A stretch of 64,000 bases of DNA from Perkinsus olseni (Eukaryota; Perkinsozoa; Perkinsida; Perkinsidae), in contig JABANP010000027.1 in the NCBI GenBank assembly GCA_013115135.1, positions 62,001 through 126,000 on the forward strand, read 5' to 3'. Every line of letters begins with the position of its first letter. The first letter of the stretch is position 1. Shown here in pieces: positions 1 to 12,200 of this stretch. The notes beneath the pieces were generated by a model, which saw nothing but the letters and a program-made list of their open reading frames with translations, searched no databases and was not told the DNA's origin. The translations under genes were made by a program, and so were the position numbers.

Positions 1-1242
<1,242 letters not shown>

Positions 1243-1935
1243 ATGCTCAGCAGCCTCTCCCGTAGTGTCTTCCCTGCTGTTCAGCGGTCGATGGTCCCTC
1301 TAGCAGCGCGAGGGTTCCGCTCCTTCTCGAGTAGGATGGGCGTCTAAATCCACTTGACCTCATCGTTCGTCACAGGCCTGGTGTTCACTAAGGACCACGA
1401 GTGGATCGCCCCCACCGAAGGCGATGAGCATGTAGCTACCATTGGTGTCACTGACTTCGCCCAAGACGAAATTGGTGAGTTAGTGTAAGTCTCTTCACGC
1501 CCCCATCAGGTTGTCTTGGACGGGGCTCGTCGTTGGAGGCACTGGGATGTGTCAGGTACGTAGACTTGCCGACGGTGGGCTCGGTGTTTCACAAGAACGA
1601 GGTGCTCTGCACTCTCGAGAGCGTGAAGGCTGTAGAGGAAGTGTAGGAACTTCGACAGGGCCGAAAGTCGATGATCTTTTACCCGTTCAGTCTCTGCCCG
1701 GTGGACGCTGCTGAGGTGTTGGAGACGAACGTTGAAGTGCGAGAGACGCCAGACCTGGTCAACCTCGACCCCGAGCACGACGGCTGGCTGCTGCGCATGC
1801 ATTACGAGTAAGATGGTGTGGCCTGGCGAGTCTTCATAGACGGTCGTTATCAGAGGAGATATCGAGGCTGATGGAAAGAACTTCTTCACTGAGGAGGAGT
1901 ACCGGAAGGCCCATGCGGTCGAGGTCCCACAGTGA
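1243..1935 (+). CDS. GCSH: Glycine cleavage system H protein, mitochondrial
   Basis: Lipoyl carrier that shuttles the aminomethyl group between the P, T and L proteins of mitochondrial glycine cleavage. Five exons can be joined. Exon 1 (ATG 1243) encodes an Arg/Ser-rich, acid-free leader, MLSSLSRSVFPAVQRS onward, typical of a mitochondrial presequence. Exon 2 reads LVFTKDHEWIAPTEG, then IGVTDFAQDEIGELV. Exon 3 reads YVDLPTVGSVFHKNEV and the lipoylation motif LCTLESVKAVEEV, whose Lys is the attachment site. Exon 4 gives CPVDAAEVLETN and DPEHDGWLLRMHYE. Exon 5 ends in FFTEEEYRKAHAVEV with stop TGA at 1933-1935. Donors are GTAGGA, GTAAGT, GTAGGA and GTAAGA; all junctions keep frame. Length and all key segments match the family. 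Confidence 0.95.
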
Positions 1936-2808
1936 TGTCTTTTCTCCGATGAATTCACGAAGATCGTTTCGGGTCAACCTGAGCGCAATTAGTAAGGGTT
2001 CCTTTACATTGGAATTTCCATTGTTTTCTATACCACTGAGAGAGCATGTCCCAAGGCGCCGCCCACTAGAGTGGAGTGGCGCGGAAACTGTTGTGTTTTC
2101 ATAAGAGTAGTTGTTGGGAAGCCTGAAGGGAGACAGAAATTGTGTCGAGAACAATGAATGCGAAGTCGCCGATTCCATTCGTGATTGAGCCAACGCGTGG
2201 CTTCATCGCGCCCTAGCCTCGGCGACACAATTGGTATCCGCCTGTCCCTATCTTTGTGTTGCACGCATGCACAAGATGCTGATACGTTCGTGGGCGAGCA
2301 AGCAAGGAGGTGTGCGAGTTAAGCGTGCATGATGGGTGGTTCAACTCTGGGTTATTCATGCTAGAGTTGAGAGGAAACGGTTGGATGAAACGGCTCGTCA
2401 CGAGGTCGATCTTTGCAAGATATGCTTGAGATCGATTAATATGGCGTAGCGAGATCGTGTTTAGCGTTTCATAAATCATGGAAGCTGCGTGCTGCTCCCA
2501 GCACGGCCCCCGGAGTACCAAACCGACGATGGCGACATCGAAGGTGTGTGGAATGTCAGACGCCAGTACAGAGACTGGTGCGGATATCAACGTAAGGCTT
2601 GTTATGCCTCCGTGTGGTTCTCAAGCGAGCGTTTGAGGTTATTATCATATTCATCATCATAACGCTGCGCGTTTGTTGTTGTTGTTGTGATGATAATGTT
2701 GTCGGTGGTCATGCGAGTGGTGATGGAAGTGTGGGCTTATTATGACTTTTGCTGCCGCTGAGGGTCGCCTCTTGAGGGCTTCCTCGATGATGATGATAAT
2801 GATGTTGA
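1936..2808. other. Intergenic with trinucleotide-rich stretch
   Basis: No supported gene. A minus-strand frame of 125 codons (2213-2590) has no recognisable family and I do not call it. From about 2635 to 2810 the sequence is rich in ATC/ATG and GTT units (GTTGTTGTTGTTGTGATG and GATGATGATGATAATGATG), a simple-repeat tract just upstream of the bromodomain gene. A pyrimidine run ending in AG at 2808-2828 could be a splice or trans-splice acceptor for that gene. Confidence 0.5.
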
Positions 2809-3570
2809 TTGTGCTCTTCTGCTCTTCAGCCAAGCTTCGATCGCCACTCACCAGCTGCTGGACACTGTCTACTCTCGGACTTCGAAGTGGACTTCCTCTC
2901 TGGTTTGATCTGTGACACCGGCTACTCGCTCGTGGAAGACAGCATGACCACCACGGCCCCAGTCCGCAAGAAGACCCGTACCCCCTCAGTGTCCAAGGTC
3001 GACCTCAACCTCATCATACCCTCCTGTCAGCGAAGGTCTTGCACTACTACCAGTAAGTCCGAGGGTGCACCAAGCAGCTCTTCAGGGTCACGTACTAGCA
3101 CGCCTGAGAAGGCTTCTGCTAGACGAGGCAGAAAGAAGGCAGCTGCTTCTCCTTCGGGTATGCCCGAGTTCGAGCGCAACGAGTACCGGAGGTTGGTGCA
3201 ACACATGGTACGCATGAACAAGGAGCTGGCGGCGCCTTTCATGAAGCCTGTCCCCAAATGGGTCCCCGGTTACTACGAGATGATTACTGTTCCAGTCGAC
3301 ATTTCGATGATACTCAACCGACTTGATTCTTGGTTCTACGCCTCACGAGCTGACTTTGAAGCTGACATGAGGCAGATGTTCGTCAACGCCTACACCTTCA
3401 ACCAGCCCGGGTCTCTTGAGTACGAATACGCCCTCGAGTTGCACTCCATCTTCAACACTATGATGTCGACGGCTCTCGACAAGGTGTTGCGGCATTTGGC
3501 CGAAGAGCACGAGAAAGAAGTGCAGTCCACCGCGAGTAGCGGTCGGAAACGTAAGCGACGATCGACGTGA
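2809..3570 (+). CDS. Small bromodomain protein
   Basis: Predicted nuclear acetyl-lysine reader. One uninterrupted 253-codon frame. Residues about 45-125 are Ser/Thr/Lys-rich and basic (RRGRKKAAA), consistent with a nuclear localisation signal. Residues about 125-235 form the bromodomain: helix Z from EYRRLVQHMVRMN, ZA loop PFMKPVPKWVPGYYEMI, then PVDISMILNRL, FEADMRQMFVNAYTFNQPGS with the conserved acetyl-lysine-binding Asn in TFNQ, and helix C ELHSIFNTMM. The usual PMDL is PVDI here. The tail is basic (SGRKRKRRST). It is a single-bromodomain protein without PHD, ET or acetyltransferase domains, shorter than BET or GCN5 proteins. The start is uncertain: ATG 2809 overlaps an acceptor-like pyrimidine tract, and ATG 2944 (MTTTAPVRKK) is an alternative. 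Confidence 0.88.
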   Translation: MCSSALQPSFDRHSPAAGHCLLSDFEVDFLSGLICDTGYSLVEDSMTTTAPVRKKTRTPSVSKVDLNLIIPSCQRRSCTTTSKSEGAPSSSSGSRTSTPEKASARRGRKKAAASPSGMPEFERNEYRRLVQHMVRMNKELAAPFMKPVPKWVPGYYEMITVPVDISMILNRLDSWFYASRADFEADMRQMFVNAYTFNQPGSLEYEYALELHSIFNTMMSTALDKVLRHLAEEHEKEVQSTASSGRKRKRRST

Positions 3571-4083
3571 AAGGCTTTGAGCCTCGGCCGATATGTTATA
3601 TAGTGCTTGCCGACTATTTTTCCTTTCACAACGATTGATTATTGCAGGCCGGGTGCCGTCGTAGTAGCAGGGATGGAGTTCATCCCGATGATGATTACTT
3701 GCATATTTGTTTAACTCGCTTTGTAGTATTGGTATGGTTTTTGCAAAACCCTCATTCGTCTTTTGTTAGTGAATCAACTCAGGGGTCGGGCGGTTTACAC
3801 CCTCGAAGACTGCTATTCTTATCGGATTGAGTGGCTCAGGCTCTTTAAGTCTATACGACGATACTGCGCCGTTAAGCGTATCGGTCGACTCGCTACTCTT
3901 GTCGGTGTTGCATCTACTCTTTACAACGCGGGACACTCGTGGTGCTACTAAAATATTACAGCCGTTCATGCTAAGGCGTAAATGCGTGCGCGAGACCTGC
4001 GTCACAGAAATTGCGAGACGCGTCTGACGGGCGCGGCTGGCGCACCTGAACGTTGAGTGTCCCCTCATGCATCTCCGAGGGAC
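3571..4083. other. Convergent intergenic region
   Basis: Roughly 0.5 kb between the 3-prime ends of the bromodomain gene and the minus-strand coiled-coil gene. Only short overlapping frames are present on both strands, none convincing. No repeat or RNA gene was recognised. Confidence 0.5.
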
Positions 4084-5245
4084 TTATAACTCACCTCCAC
4101 TGCCCAGTCCTATGTAGCTCATGATTGTTTCAAACGACGAGTGACCTTGAAGCTCCCCCTCAGGCTGAATAACTGTCGTCAAGTCTGCAGAAGGGCTCGT
4201 CACCGCTTGGGCAGAAGTACCGCCCGCTGCCTGATTGAATGACATGCTCAAGGCAGCAGTTGCTGTTTAAGGCTCACCTCATCTCCCTCGCGTTCCCCGC
4301 TATCACGATACGTAGCTGGCATCTGAGACCTCATTTGGTCTCTGAGATCCTGCTGCTGCTCACGAACCTGGCGTGATGAGCCTCACCGTGCGAGAGAGCG
4401 CTGCACTGGGGGTCCCAAAGGCATATTGCCTTACCGCTCGACTGTGGTCTTCGAATAGTGTGGCATTATCGAGGGAACCGTTGAAGTTGGGATCTCGCAG
4501 TAGGATTTGCCGGAGACGTTGGAGCTCGTAGTTCCTACAAATAGACCACCTCGAGCGGCACTTCTGTACGCAAGCCGGTCGTACAACGTGTCCCTCTCGA
4601 AACGCAGCTGATCGTTTTCAACTTGTTGTAAGGTTATTTGGCGTTGCTGCTCCCGAAGGCGCTTCAATATCTGAATACATAGAGAACTTGGACGAGTGAC
4701 CGACGCGAAGACCTCACCCTTTTGTCGCAAAGCCCGGACACGTCAGAAATGGCGTGCTGATACTCCATCGCCGTTTCGTCTATCTTCCGCGAGAGTCGCC
4801 TGGGAAATTATGCTCGGCTATCCAGTAGCGACAAGCCTGTACCTTTCGATCTGCTGTAGCCGTTGGAAACTGTCCCAAAACTCTTGAAGACGGAGGTCGA
4901 GGCCCTCCTTGAGAATCCTTATGTTGGGGTCAATACTTGATGCTCCATCTGGTAACTGAATCGCTTCGATACACACAGGAACGCGGGTGAGCATCTCCCC
5001 ACCCTCATTCGGCCCTCAGCGTCCATGTACGGCTCGAGCAGTATAGCCAGTCTTTCCTTATCATCCACCAATGTACTGTTGGCCGCGGCGATCTCCGCGA
5101 GCTGTTCTTGGTAACTACAACACCCGAGAAAATCGTGGCTGATGGCACGCTGGGGTTGTTACGTTCTGACAAGATTGGCGATCTCTTCATCCCTGGTGAA
5201 CGTCGAGCTCGATTCCAGGCGTTGTGAGGACGCGGAAGGCAACAT
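4084..5245 (-). CDS. Coiled-coil protein of unknown function
   Basis: Unrecognised, multi-exon. A likely start is ATG at 5245 (MLPSASSQRLESSS). Segments that read naturally once spliced are FTRDEEIANLVRT, HDFLGCCSYQEQLAEI, NSTLVDDKERLAILLEPYMD, CIEAIQLPDGASSIDPNI, GLDLRLQEFWDSFQRL, RKIDETAMEYQHAISDV, ILKRLREQQRQITLQQ continuing into ENDQLRFERDTLYDRL (a clear coiled coil), then VREQQQDLRDQMRSQM, and a Gly/Ser-containing end SYIGLGSGGEL with stop at 4084-4086. Glu/Gln-rich heptads suggest a rod-like cytoskeletal or scaffolding protein. Two joints are odd: a candidate 24-base intron (5139-5162) and a frame change near 5015-5030. No enzymatic motif is visible. Confidence 0.6.
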
Positions 5246-5444
5246 CGCAACGGAGGCCAGGCTATCCTCAATCCTCAATTCGCGTCCATTTACCGAGTCT
5301 TTTCTCTCCACTCCCGATAGAGAGAACAAAACTCTTATTTGTAATCATTCGAACGACAAGAACGCGGGAAGCCGCTAACATGCAAATATGACATGAACAA
5401 TCGTGGCCAAAGCCGAGAGGAACGAGCAAGCAACTGTACGAGGG

Positions 5445-5957
5445 TCATTCTTTGTCGGAGGTGAACATTTGCTTCAAAGACTGCAGATACTGAAAGACCA
5501 CCGTCACAGCCGCCTTAGACGGGTCGTCATCGAACTTGTCCGGATGCCACAGCGCCTAGAAAAGTGATCTGATTCGGTGGTGGACAGTGGACGAGGCATT
5601 CACCTGTAGTTGTCGGAAGGCCTTCCTTCTCACGTCAACATCCACAGCATCGAGGTGACAGTGCGTCCACTCGAGGATGTCTTCTTTGACCTACACCAAA
5701 GGCAAGCTTCGCCGTCGCAGCGGACGTGAGGCGGGCGGTTTGACCTCGGCGACCGGGTCTTTCCCAGGAGCGATCAATGAGGGACGCCTCTTCGGATTGA
5801 TCGTGTCAGGTATGGCCAGATCTCCCGTACCTAATACAGGACGGTTCCGGTGGTCCTGCTCTAGCTCTCGCTTTCTCTCACCATCGTCTACCGACCACAT
5901 GTGGCTCTTCCGCTGTTCTGGTCTTGACGGTCCTCCTTCACCACCATGATGACGAAC
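5445..5957 (-). CDS. J-domain (DnaJ-like) protein, C-terminal part
   Basis: The last two exons read VKEDILEWTHCHLDAVD, VRRKAFRQLQ, then ALWHPDKFDDDPSKAAV and FQYLQSLKQMF, ending at TGA 5445-5447. The R-x-A-F-R-x-L-x-x-x-W-HPDK arrangement is helix II of a J-domain, and HPD is the tripeptide that stimulates Hsp70 ATPase. The helix and HPD are split by an intron (donor GTGAAT, acceptor TTTTCTAG). Upstream, after an acceptor near 5957, a basic Pro/Arg-rich stretch (HMWSVDDGERKRELEQ) appears to be the preceding exon. An in-frame TAG at 5691-5693 coincides with a pyrimidine-rich TAG acceptor, so it is probably intronic. The N-terminus is unresolved. Putting the J-domain at the extreme C-terminus is unusual. 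It could be fused to the membrane protein just upstream on the same strand; I see no proof of that. Confidence 0.6.
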
Positions 5958-6269
5958 CTGCTCGATGGAAGTCACAGTGGGTGTGAGAGACAGTGCACAT
6001 CCTTGACACGAATGGTGGCCTACCCATCGGCTCTCGCCCAGCGTTGGTGCTTTCAACCTCGATGCCCGAGCACCCTCTGTGCGGCGCCGGCTGCTGCGAT
6101 ACTGTGAGGAGCTACAATGGAGGCGCAAGTGCAAGAAGCTGAGGGCAAACACTTCGGCAACCCACCGAGAGGAAGGGTCGCCATGCACGGTATATCTGTA
6201 CTTGCTCCCATGCGATGTGAAGGAGTTAGCCATCGGGTCGTCTGATGTACCTGCTTTGCGCCTCCTCGA

Positions 6270-9200
6270 CACAAGGCTTGGACGTCCTTCTCACTTGCTG
6301 TGTTGTCGAAGGGGCTCCCAGCCGTTCCACCCTCAGGGGTCACCGGGGTTGATGCTTTACCGCTATCCGGGGCCTCTGATGAATACACCTGGGGTTTGCT
6401 TCGCACCGTCGAGCCTCGGGCGAACACAATCGGATCCTGGAAAGTGACGATGACCATGAGATCTACTCAGCGATCTACCTCTTCCGCAACAACAGAGGCT
6501 AGGCGCTTCGCGCGGCCGCGTTTCCACAGCCAAATGCCGCCGACTGCCACTACCAATACGAAGCCGGAAACGGCACACGCTAAGATTGGCAGGAGGGAAG
6601 AGGCCCCTCCGGGAGACACCTCGGGGCCTGAGACCACCATGGCCGCAATCCTTTTCACGGCGGACCACTCACCGTCCGTAGTGACGTTGCCTTGCTGTTG
6701 CTGCGCCTCCCACCACACCGGTGCGACTGTTATAGCGGAGGCAGATACCACCGGGCTAGCACTGGAGAGGAAGCCTTCACTCTCGACAATCGTAAACTCA
6801 GGCGAGGACCTGTATTATTCAGGTGACCAGCTGGGGCCGGCAAGGGAGGGAGCTTCTCACCCTGCGCTTCTGCTGCTGTAGCGCTCCTTAATAACCGTGT
6901 CTCCGGCGTTGGTCGCCAGTACGGCAGCGATACCTATCGGAAGCATCAATGCTAGGCTGCAACAGAAATTATCTGATGGGCTGACCTCCCTTGGACCGCA
7001 GAACCAGAGCCATCTCATTCGCAGTGAGACGGTCAGTCTGGACGACTATGCTTAACAAGATGTGCTTGGTGGCAATACTTGCCGTGGCCATCGAGACGGG
7101 TACCGCTGAGACCTGGGAGGACTCCAAGCCACGAGAAGAACCAAGGGACCGCAACGCTACCATGTCGAGGGTGAATCTTCCACTATGTTGGTCTGTGATA
7201 CCAGCCAGGGGTGACTGCGTACCTGAATAGGGTGATCGTCCGCGGCCCGATATCGTTGTGAACGAGGCGAGAGAGGACTTACGCAAGAAACCGTTAGCAT
7301 CAGAGAGAGCTGCATCAATAAGGTTGACCATTTCCTCAGAGTAGTAGCCATCGTCAGGTGGTGCAAGGACCTGTCACCAGTGGCAACGATGAGGAAATAA
7401 AGATGCGCTTTCCAGAGGGCTCACTGTGAGGGTCACTATTGTCGGGCCATTGGCGATAGCGTCGACGTCGTTGAGCTTCAGGCGGAGGAACGGAGCCACA
7501 GATTGCAGTGCCAGGGTTATGCTGGCCAAAGACAGAGGTGGAAGATACGGACTGAGAGATGCCCGCAGTCTCACCTCCTCAAAAGCGTGACAGCTGCGGC
7601 CATTTTGGTGACGGCTCCTACCACTGGAATACCGACAACTACGGTGACCTAAGGAGGCAGCGGCATAGGGACAGACAAGGACAGTAGTACTCACGTCAAG
7701 GTGGATGTGGCGGGAACACTGCCCCTCTGCAGGGGAGCCGTCCTCCCAACCCAAGTCGCAAGTGCCTGACGAACAAGCGTGCTCGGTAAGAGGGATGTCG
7801 GTAGAGAAAGCTGACATGTGGTAACGGCGAGTATCCACTCCTCGCGAGAGAGGCCAACAGTCCCTGACGCTGCTGCCACAGCGCACGTGCCGTGCTCAGG
7901 ACCTGTATAACGATGGAGAGTCGGGGAGCTGATTATCATCACCAGCTGCCTGTCCTACATCGACGGAACTGGCAAGGGTCGTCGGGAGGAGGCACATCAC
8001 ACCAGGCACCGCTGTAGCCGTCCGTGCACTCACAGCCGACTCTACCGCCATCCTCAACGGTACATCGGCCATGCAGGCCGCAGTCTACCGCGTGGCAGAG
8101 GTCGCTGACGGGCTCGCAGAGTACCTGGGTCGGATGGGGTTGGCAAAGGGGGGACCGACAGCAGGAGGGTTCGACTCACGAAGTCGCTCTCATCGCCGTT
8201 GTTCCAACCAGTAATTTCCTTCTTCATGACGGACAAGTTGCAGAGGCCGGTACGACTATCGTATCTGCCATCGGCTGCCATCGCCATGCCGGGCCTCGAA
8301 ACCCCAGCCTCTTACTCAATATTCTCACACGCCCCGAAATTGAGGCAAAAGAGTTTGCACTCAGCCAAGGAGGGTAGGGTCCGACTCTCGTGGTTGTTAT
8401 CTACAACAACCTGCTAGACCAGGGCGGAGTGACCGTAGCAAGGTACCGGACACGCCACTGTTGGGCCAGCACTTCCAGCCGATGCCGCAGAACTGCCAAG
8501 TGTCGGCCTCGAAGAAGTCGTCGTGCCAGACCGCCACCCCTTTGCATTTGCACCACGGTCGGTCCTGAACGGCGAGGGCAGCTTAGGTTCGCGGGGAGAC
8601 CGACAGACGTACTGCTGGGTCCTCTGAGAACTTGCAGCAGCCTCGATTGCTTCTGGTAGAGCAGCGGGCACCTAGTAGGAGAACGAAGCCTGCCAGCAGT
8701 CTTGGAGGGACGTGAGGCACCTCTGAAAGTCCAGTCCTCGTCGCACTCGCAGGTGGTGACGTTAGCCGGGCTAGCTGGCCGTGCGAGCGAGGCATCCACT
8801 GGCGTCCCCGCGCGCTCCAGGCAGTCTCGGTGGACGTATCTGGGTGGTGTACAGCTGGCAGGCAGGATGATGGTGCCGCCCTACGGATCGGTGCCGCACT
8901 CCCTCTCACAGTTGGCGCCGATGACGCCCTCGTCGCACACGCAGACCTGGGAGCCCCCCACACCTACGGCAACACCATGGCGTTGAGGTGTTGATCGGAG
9001 TGAGCTTACTTTGGCAAGTGCCGTGGTCTCCGCACGACGTCTCAGCCCCACATCCGTCCGAGGGGGCATCAGGACCCCCAGAGGGGGCTTGTGGACTCGG
9101 GGTGGCCGGAACCTGATCGACAGCAGTAGCAGACGCTTCGGTGCAGACAGGTCATCCCCACCCGTATATTGAGTGAGCTGCAATCCGAGCCCTCGAAGCC

Positions 9201-12200
9201 CCGGTAGCACACGCACTGGCCGTAGTGGCAGGTACCTGCGGGCAGCCCTACCAAGGCCGCGGTCGCCCCTCCTGTACTCACCGCTGGAGCACTCGATAGA
9301 GCTCCACCCTGACCCCTCAGGGTCGCACAGATTCTCGTAGTTGGAGACCCTATTGGGGAGCTGAGTAACGGACACATAGTGACGAGGGTCTTGGTAGGCT
9401 GAGCTTACTGGATTGGCCCGGAAGCTGTCCTCGGGGAGAGCAACAGCGACCTCGTGTACTGGTGTGAACTTGAGACCATCAAAACGCTCGACAGCGACCC
9501 AGTCAGAGGACGGCCCATCTGAAGCAGTCTGTGGTCCAACAACGACGACAACAACGGACTTACCACCAACGACACGGACGCACCGCACTGTCGCCGCATC
9601 GGGGAACACAGCCATTGTGTAGGCCTCGCAGGAGTCGATGGGAGTGCCTGTGAGCGCGAGGTCAGCGGATTTTGCGGACCATCAGCCTACTGTAGAGCGG
9701 CTTGATCTCGTCCATGCAGCTGTCGTCGGTGTACCACAAGACGCCGCATGCTCCCAATGCTCGCCATGCTCTGTTGAATCTGCCACAGGATCAACTCCGT
9801 CACGCGCCGCAAAATTGGGTGGGCAGGGAAGATGCCTACGCATGATGAGCAGTGAGGAAGAAGCCTCCGTCGGTGTGGGTGGGGTCCAGCTCTACAGGAC
9901 GCTCGGTGCCAACGCTACCGGTACCAAGACCTGCCCGACTCTCCCCCGAGTCGCCCCAGCAGAAAATACGCCCGGTGACGTCCGTCTGAATGACCGCCGT
10001 GTTGACAGAATCATGGGCCGCTGGATCCTACCAGGCACGCATTAGCCTCTCCGCAGGTGAGTTCGGCTGTGGTTACGCCATCCGGCAGTGTCGAGGTTAA
10101 GAAGTTGGTATCTGTGTCACCACCAGGACTTGCAAGGACTCTCAACGGGAGACCCTCACCCGAGGAGGCAGCGGCTCCGAGCTGGCCGTTGGCGTTACTG
10201 CCAGCACAGCTCAATTGCTTCTCGTCGTGGAGAGCACAGATGAAGTCTCGGCCGCAGCACACGTGAGTGACCCCGCTGGCGGGCAGCGGCGGGACGGTCT
10301 GGTAGGCATCTAAAGGTGACGCCTGTCTACGGTGGGCTGCCCCCGGCGGCCATCCCCACTGTTCTCGTAGACCCCAGGGATGTAGCCGGCGCACTCGAGG
10401 ACGCCCTCTGTGCCGAGGACGCAGGTGAAGGTCATTCCGGTGCAGATGTGGGCCACTTGTGTCGAGATGAGGGTGGCTGGTGGGAGGTTGTCTCCTGAGA
10501 AATTGCGTTGACGGTTGTGGATGGCCGTGCCTCTCACCCATATGCGAGTTGTGCTTCCCTCGGGACAGGACGTCCCCCAAGCCTAGCTGGCCGTAGTTGT
10601 TGAAGCCCCAGCACTTCACAAGGTCACGCCCAAGGGCATCATCTGAGGAAAGGTGGCGGATAGATGGTATGGTTCATGGCAATGGCCATTAGGCTCAGCG
10701 CCGCCTTCTCGCCAGTACGCCAGCCTTCTCACCTAGGACGGCGCAGAAGTGGTAGTATGCTCCCGCGATCTGCTCGACGGGCAGCCCTGAGGTTCCCAGA
10801 GCTACAGGAGAGGCCTCTTCGAACCCTCTAGAGAGGTAGGACATCCCTAGACCAAGTGCCTGCACGAGACAAGGTATCGGGTTCAATCCCGGCACCCTGC
10901 ATCATATGCCCCACCCCGTCCTTGTTGCTCCCCCAGCACTGCACTTGGCGCCCAGCCGTGAGGATACAGTCGGTGACGAGGCCAGTGACCACTTGCCGGA
11001 CCCCAGTCGCGAGGAGTCTGACGATGATCACACTCAACAAGGCTCGGTCTCCATCAGTCCTACGGCAGCTGGTCTCCCGTCGTCGACGACTTCGACCACC
11101 CCTCCCCTACCGGGCCGCCTGCCTGCAGGTCGTCGGATCGACCCCAGCACTTGAGACCACCTGGGAGGAGAACAGTGGACCGAGGGAGCAGCATCACAGA
11201 CCACCTTCGACGTCGGGGGCGCCACCGAGGGTAACGCAGACGTGGTCGCTTCCGGTGCTAACGCTCGTCACGGCCAGCGGCTGGGGGGAGTCAATGATCT
11301 AGGGGGAGGGGAGATGGGGTGACCGCAGGGTAGTGGGGACGCTTACCCGTAGAGAGACCTCGTGCACTTGAATGCCACTGGGGAACTTCATTTGGTAATG
11401 ACGATAGGCGACGGGGGAGCCATCGGTGCGGAGGGAACAGGTGACGATGGCCGTGGATCTGGCAGCACAATCACAGACTGGGGACGAGGGTGGTCCTACG
11501 CTCCCTGCCAGCTGGCAACGGAATGGGAGGATAGCGGACAGGAGAAGGTCCGCTCGGCTGAGCATCTCGACAGGGTCGGACAGGGGGTGACCTCCAAGGT
11601 GGCCCCGATGGCTGCTACGTCCGAGGCAGCGATCACTACGGAGACCTAGGAGAGGTGGATGGTTGCTAGGCAGGAAGGTGACGCACCTCGGAGGTGATGG
11701 TAGGACGGCCAAGGTCAACCCCAGCGGTGCAATGAGTCCCCACGGTCACGTCAACGTCCCAGTATCTGAGACAAGCGGAGGAAGTCATGGAGGAAGAAAG
11801 ACGGTATCTCGGAACTCTTCGACCAGAGGAAAATAGACTGAAGATTCCTATGGGGTTGTCCTCACGTTGTATCATCATCGTCTGATGCAGAGTCGATTGC
11901 GCCGCTACACTCGGCCGCAGGGGAAAGGCTCGGCTTCACTGTCCTTAGAGAGCTGGGCGAGGTCACTTTGAGGAAGGCTATATAGTCCGACCGCTCGTTG
12001 GTGCAAGTGGTGAAGTCGGGACCTAAGATTGATCATCAGTCGTGGGAGGGGAGAGTGATTGCACTCACTAGATGTACTGAAGCATGCACCATCACTCAGG
12101 CGTATGCTGACGGCACCACAGGAGGAATCTTGCTGGCATGCAGCCAGGCAGCCGTACCCTGGGGGCACAGGGGGATATAGAGACGTTGGGGAGTTGCAGA

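Noticed and set aside
2213..2590. 125-codon minus-strand frame
   Set aside because: No motif, no splice-supported partner, and composition not clearly coding.
5691..6272. Long minus-strand frame treated as one 193-residue protein
   Set aside because: Only its left part reads like protein; the right part overlaps out-of-frame segments between two genes, and its terminal TAG coincides with an acceptor.
10860..10905. T-arm-like GGGTTCAATCCCGG
   Set aside because: Lies within coding sequence of an RCC1 blade on the minus strand; no A box or other arms.
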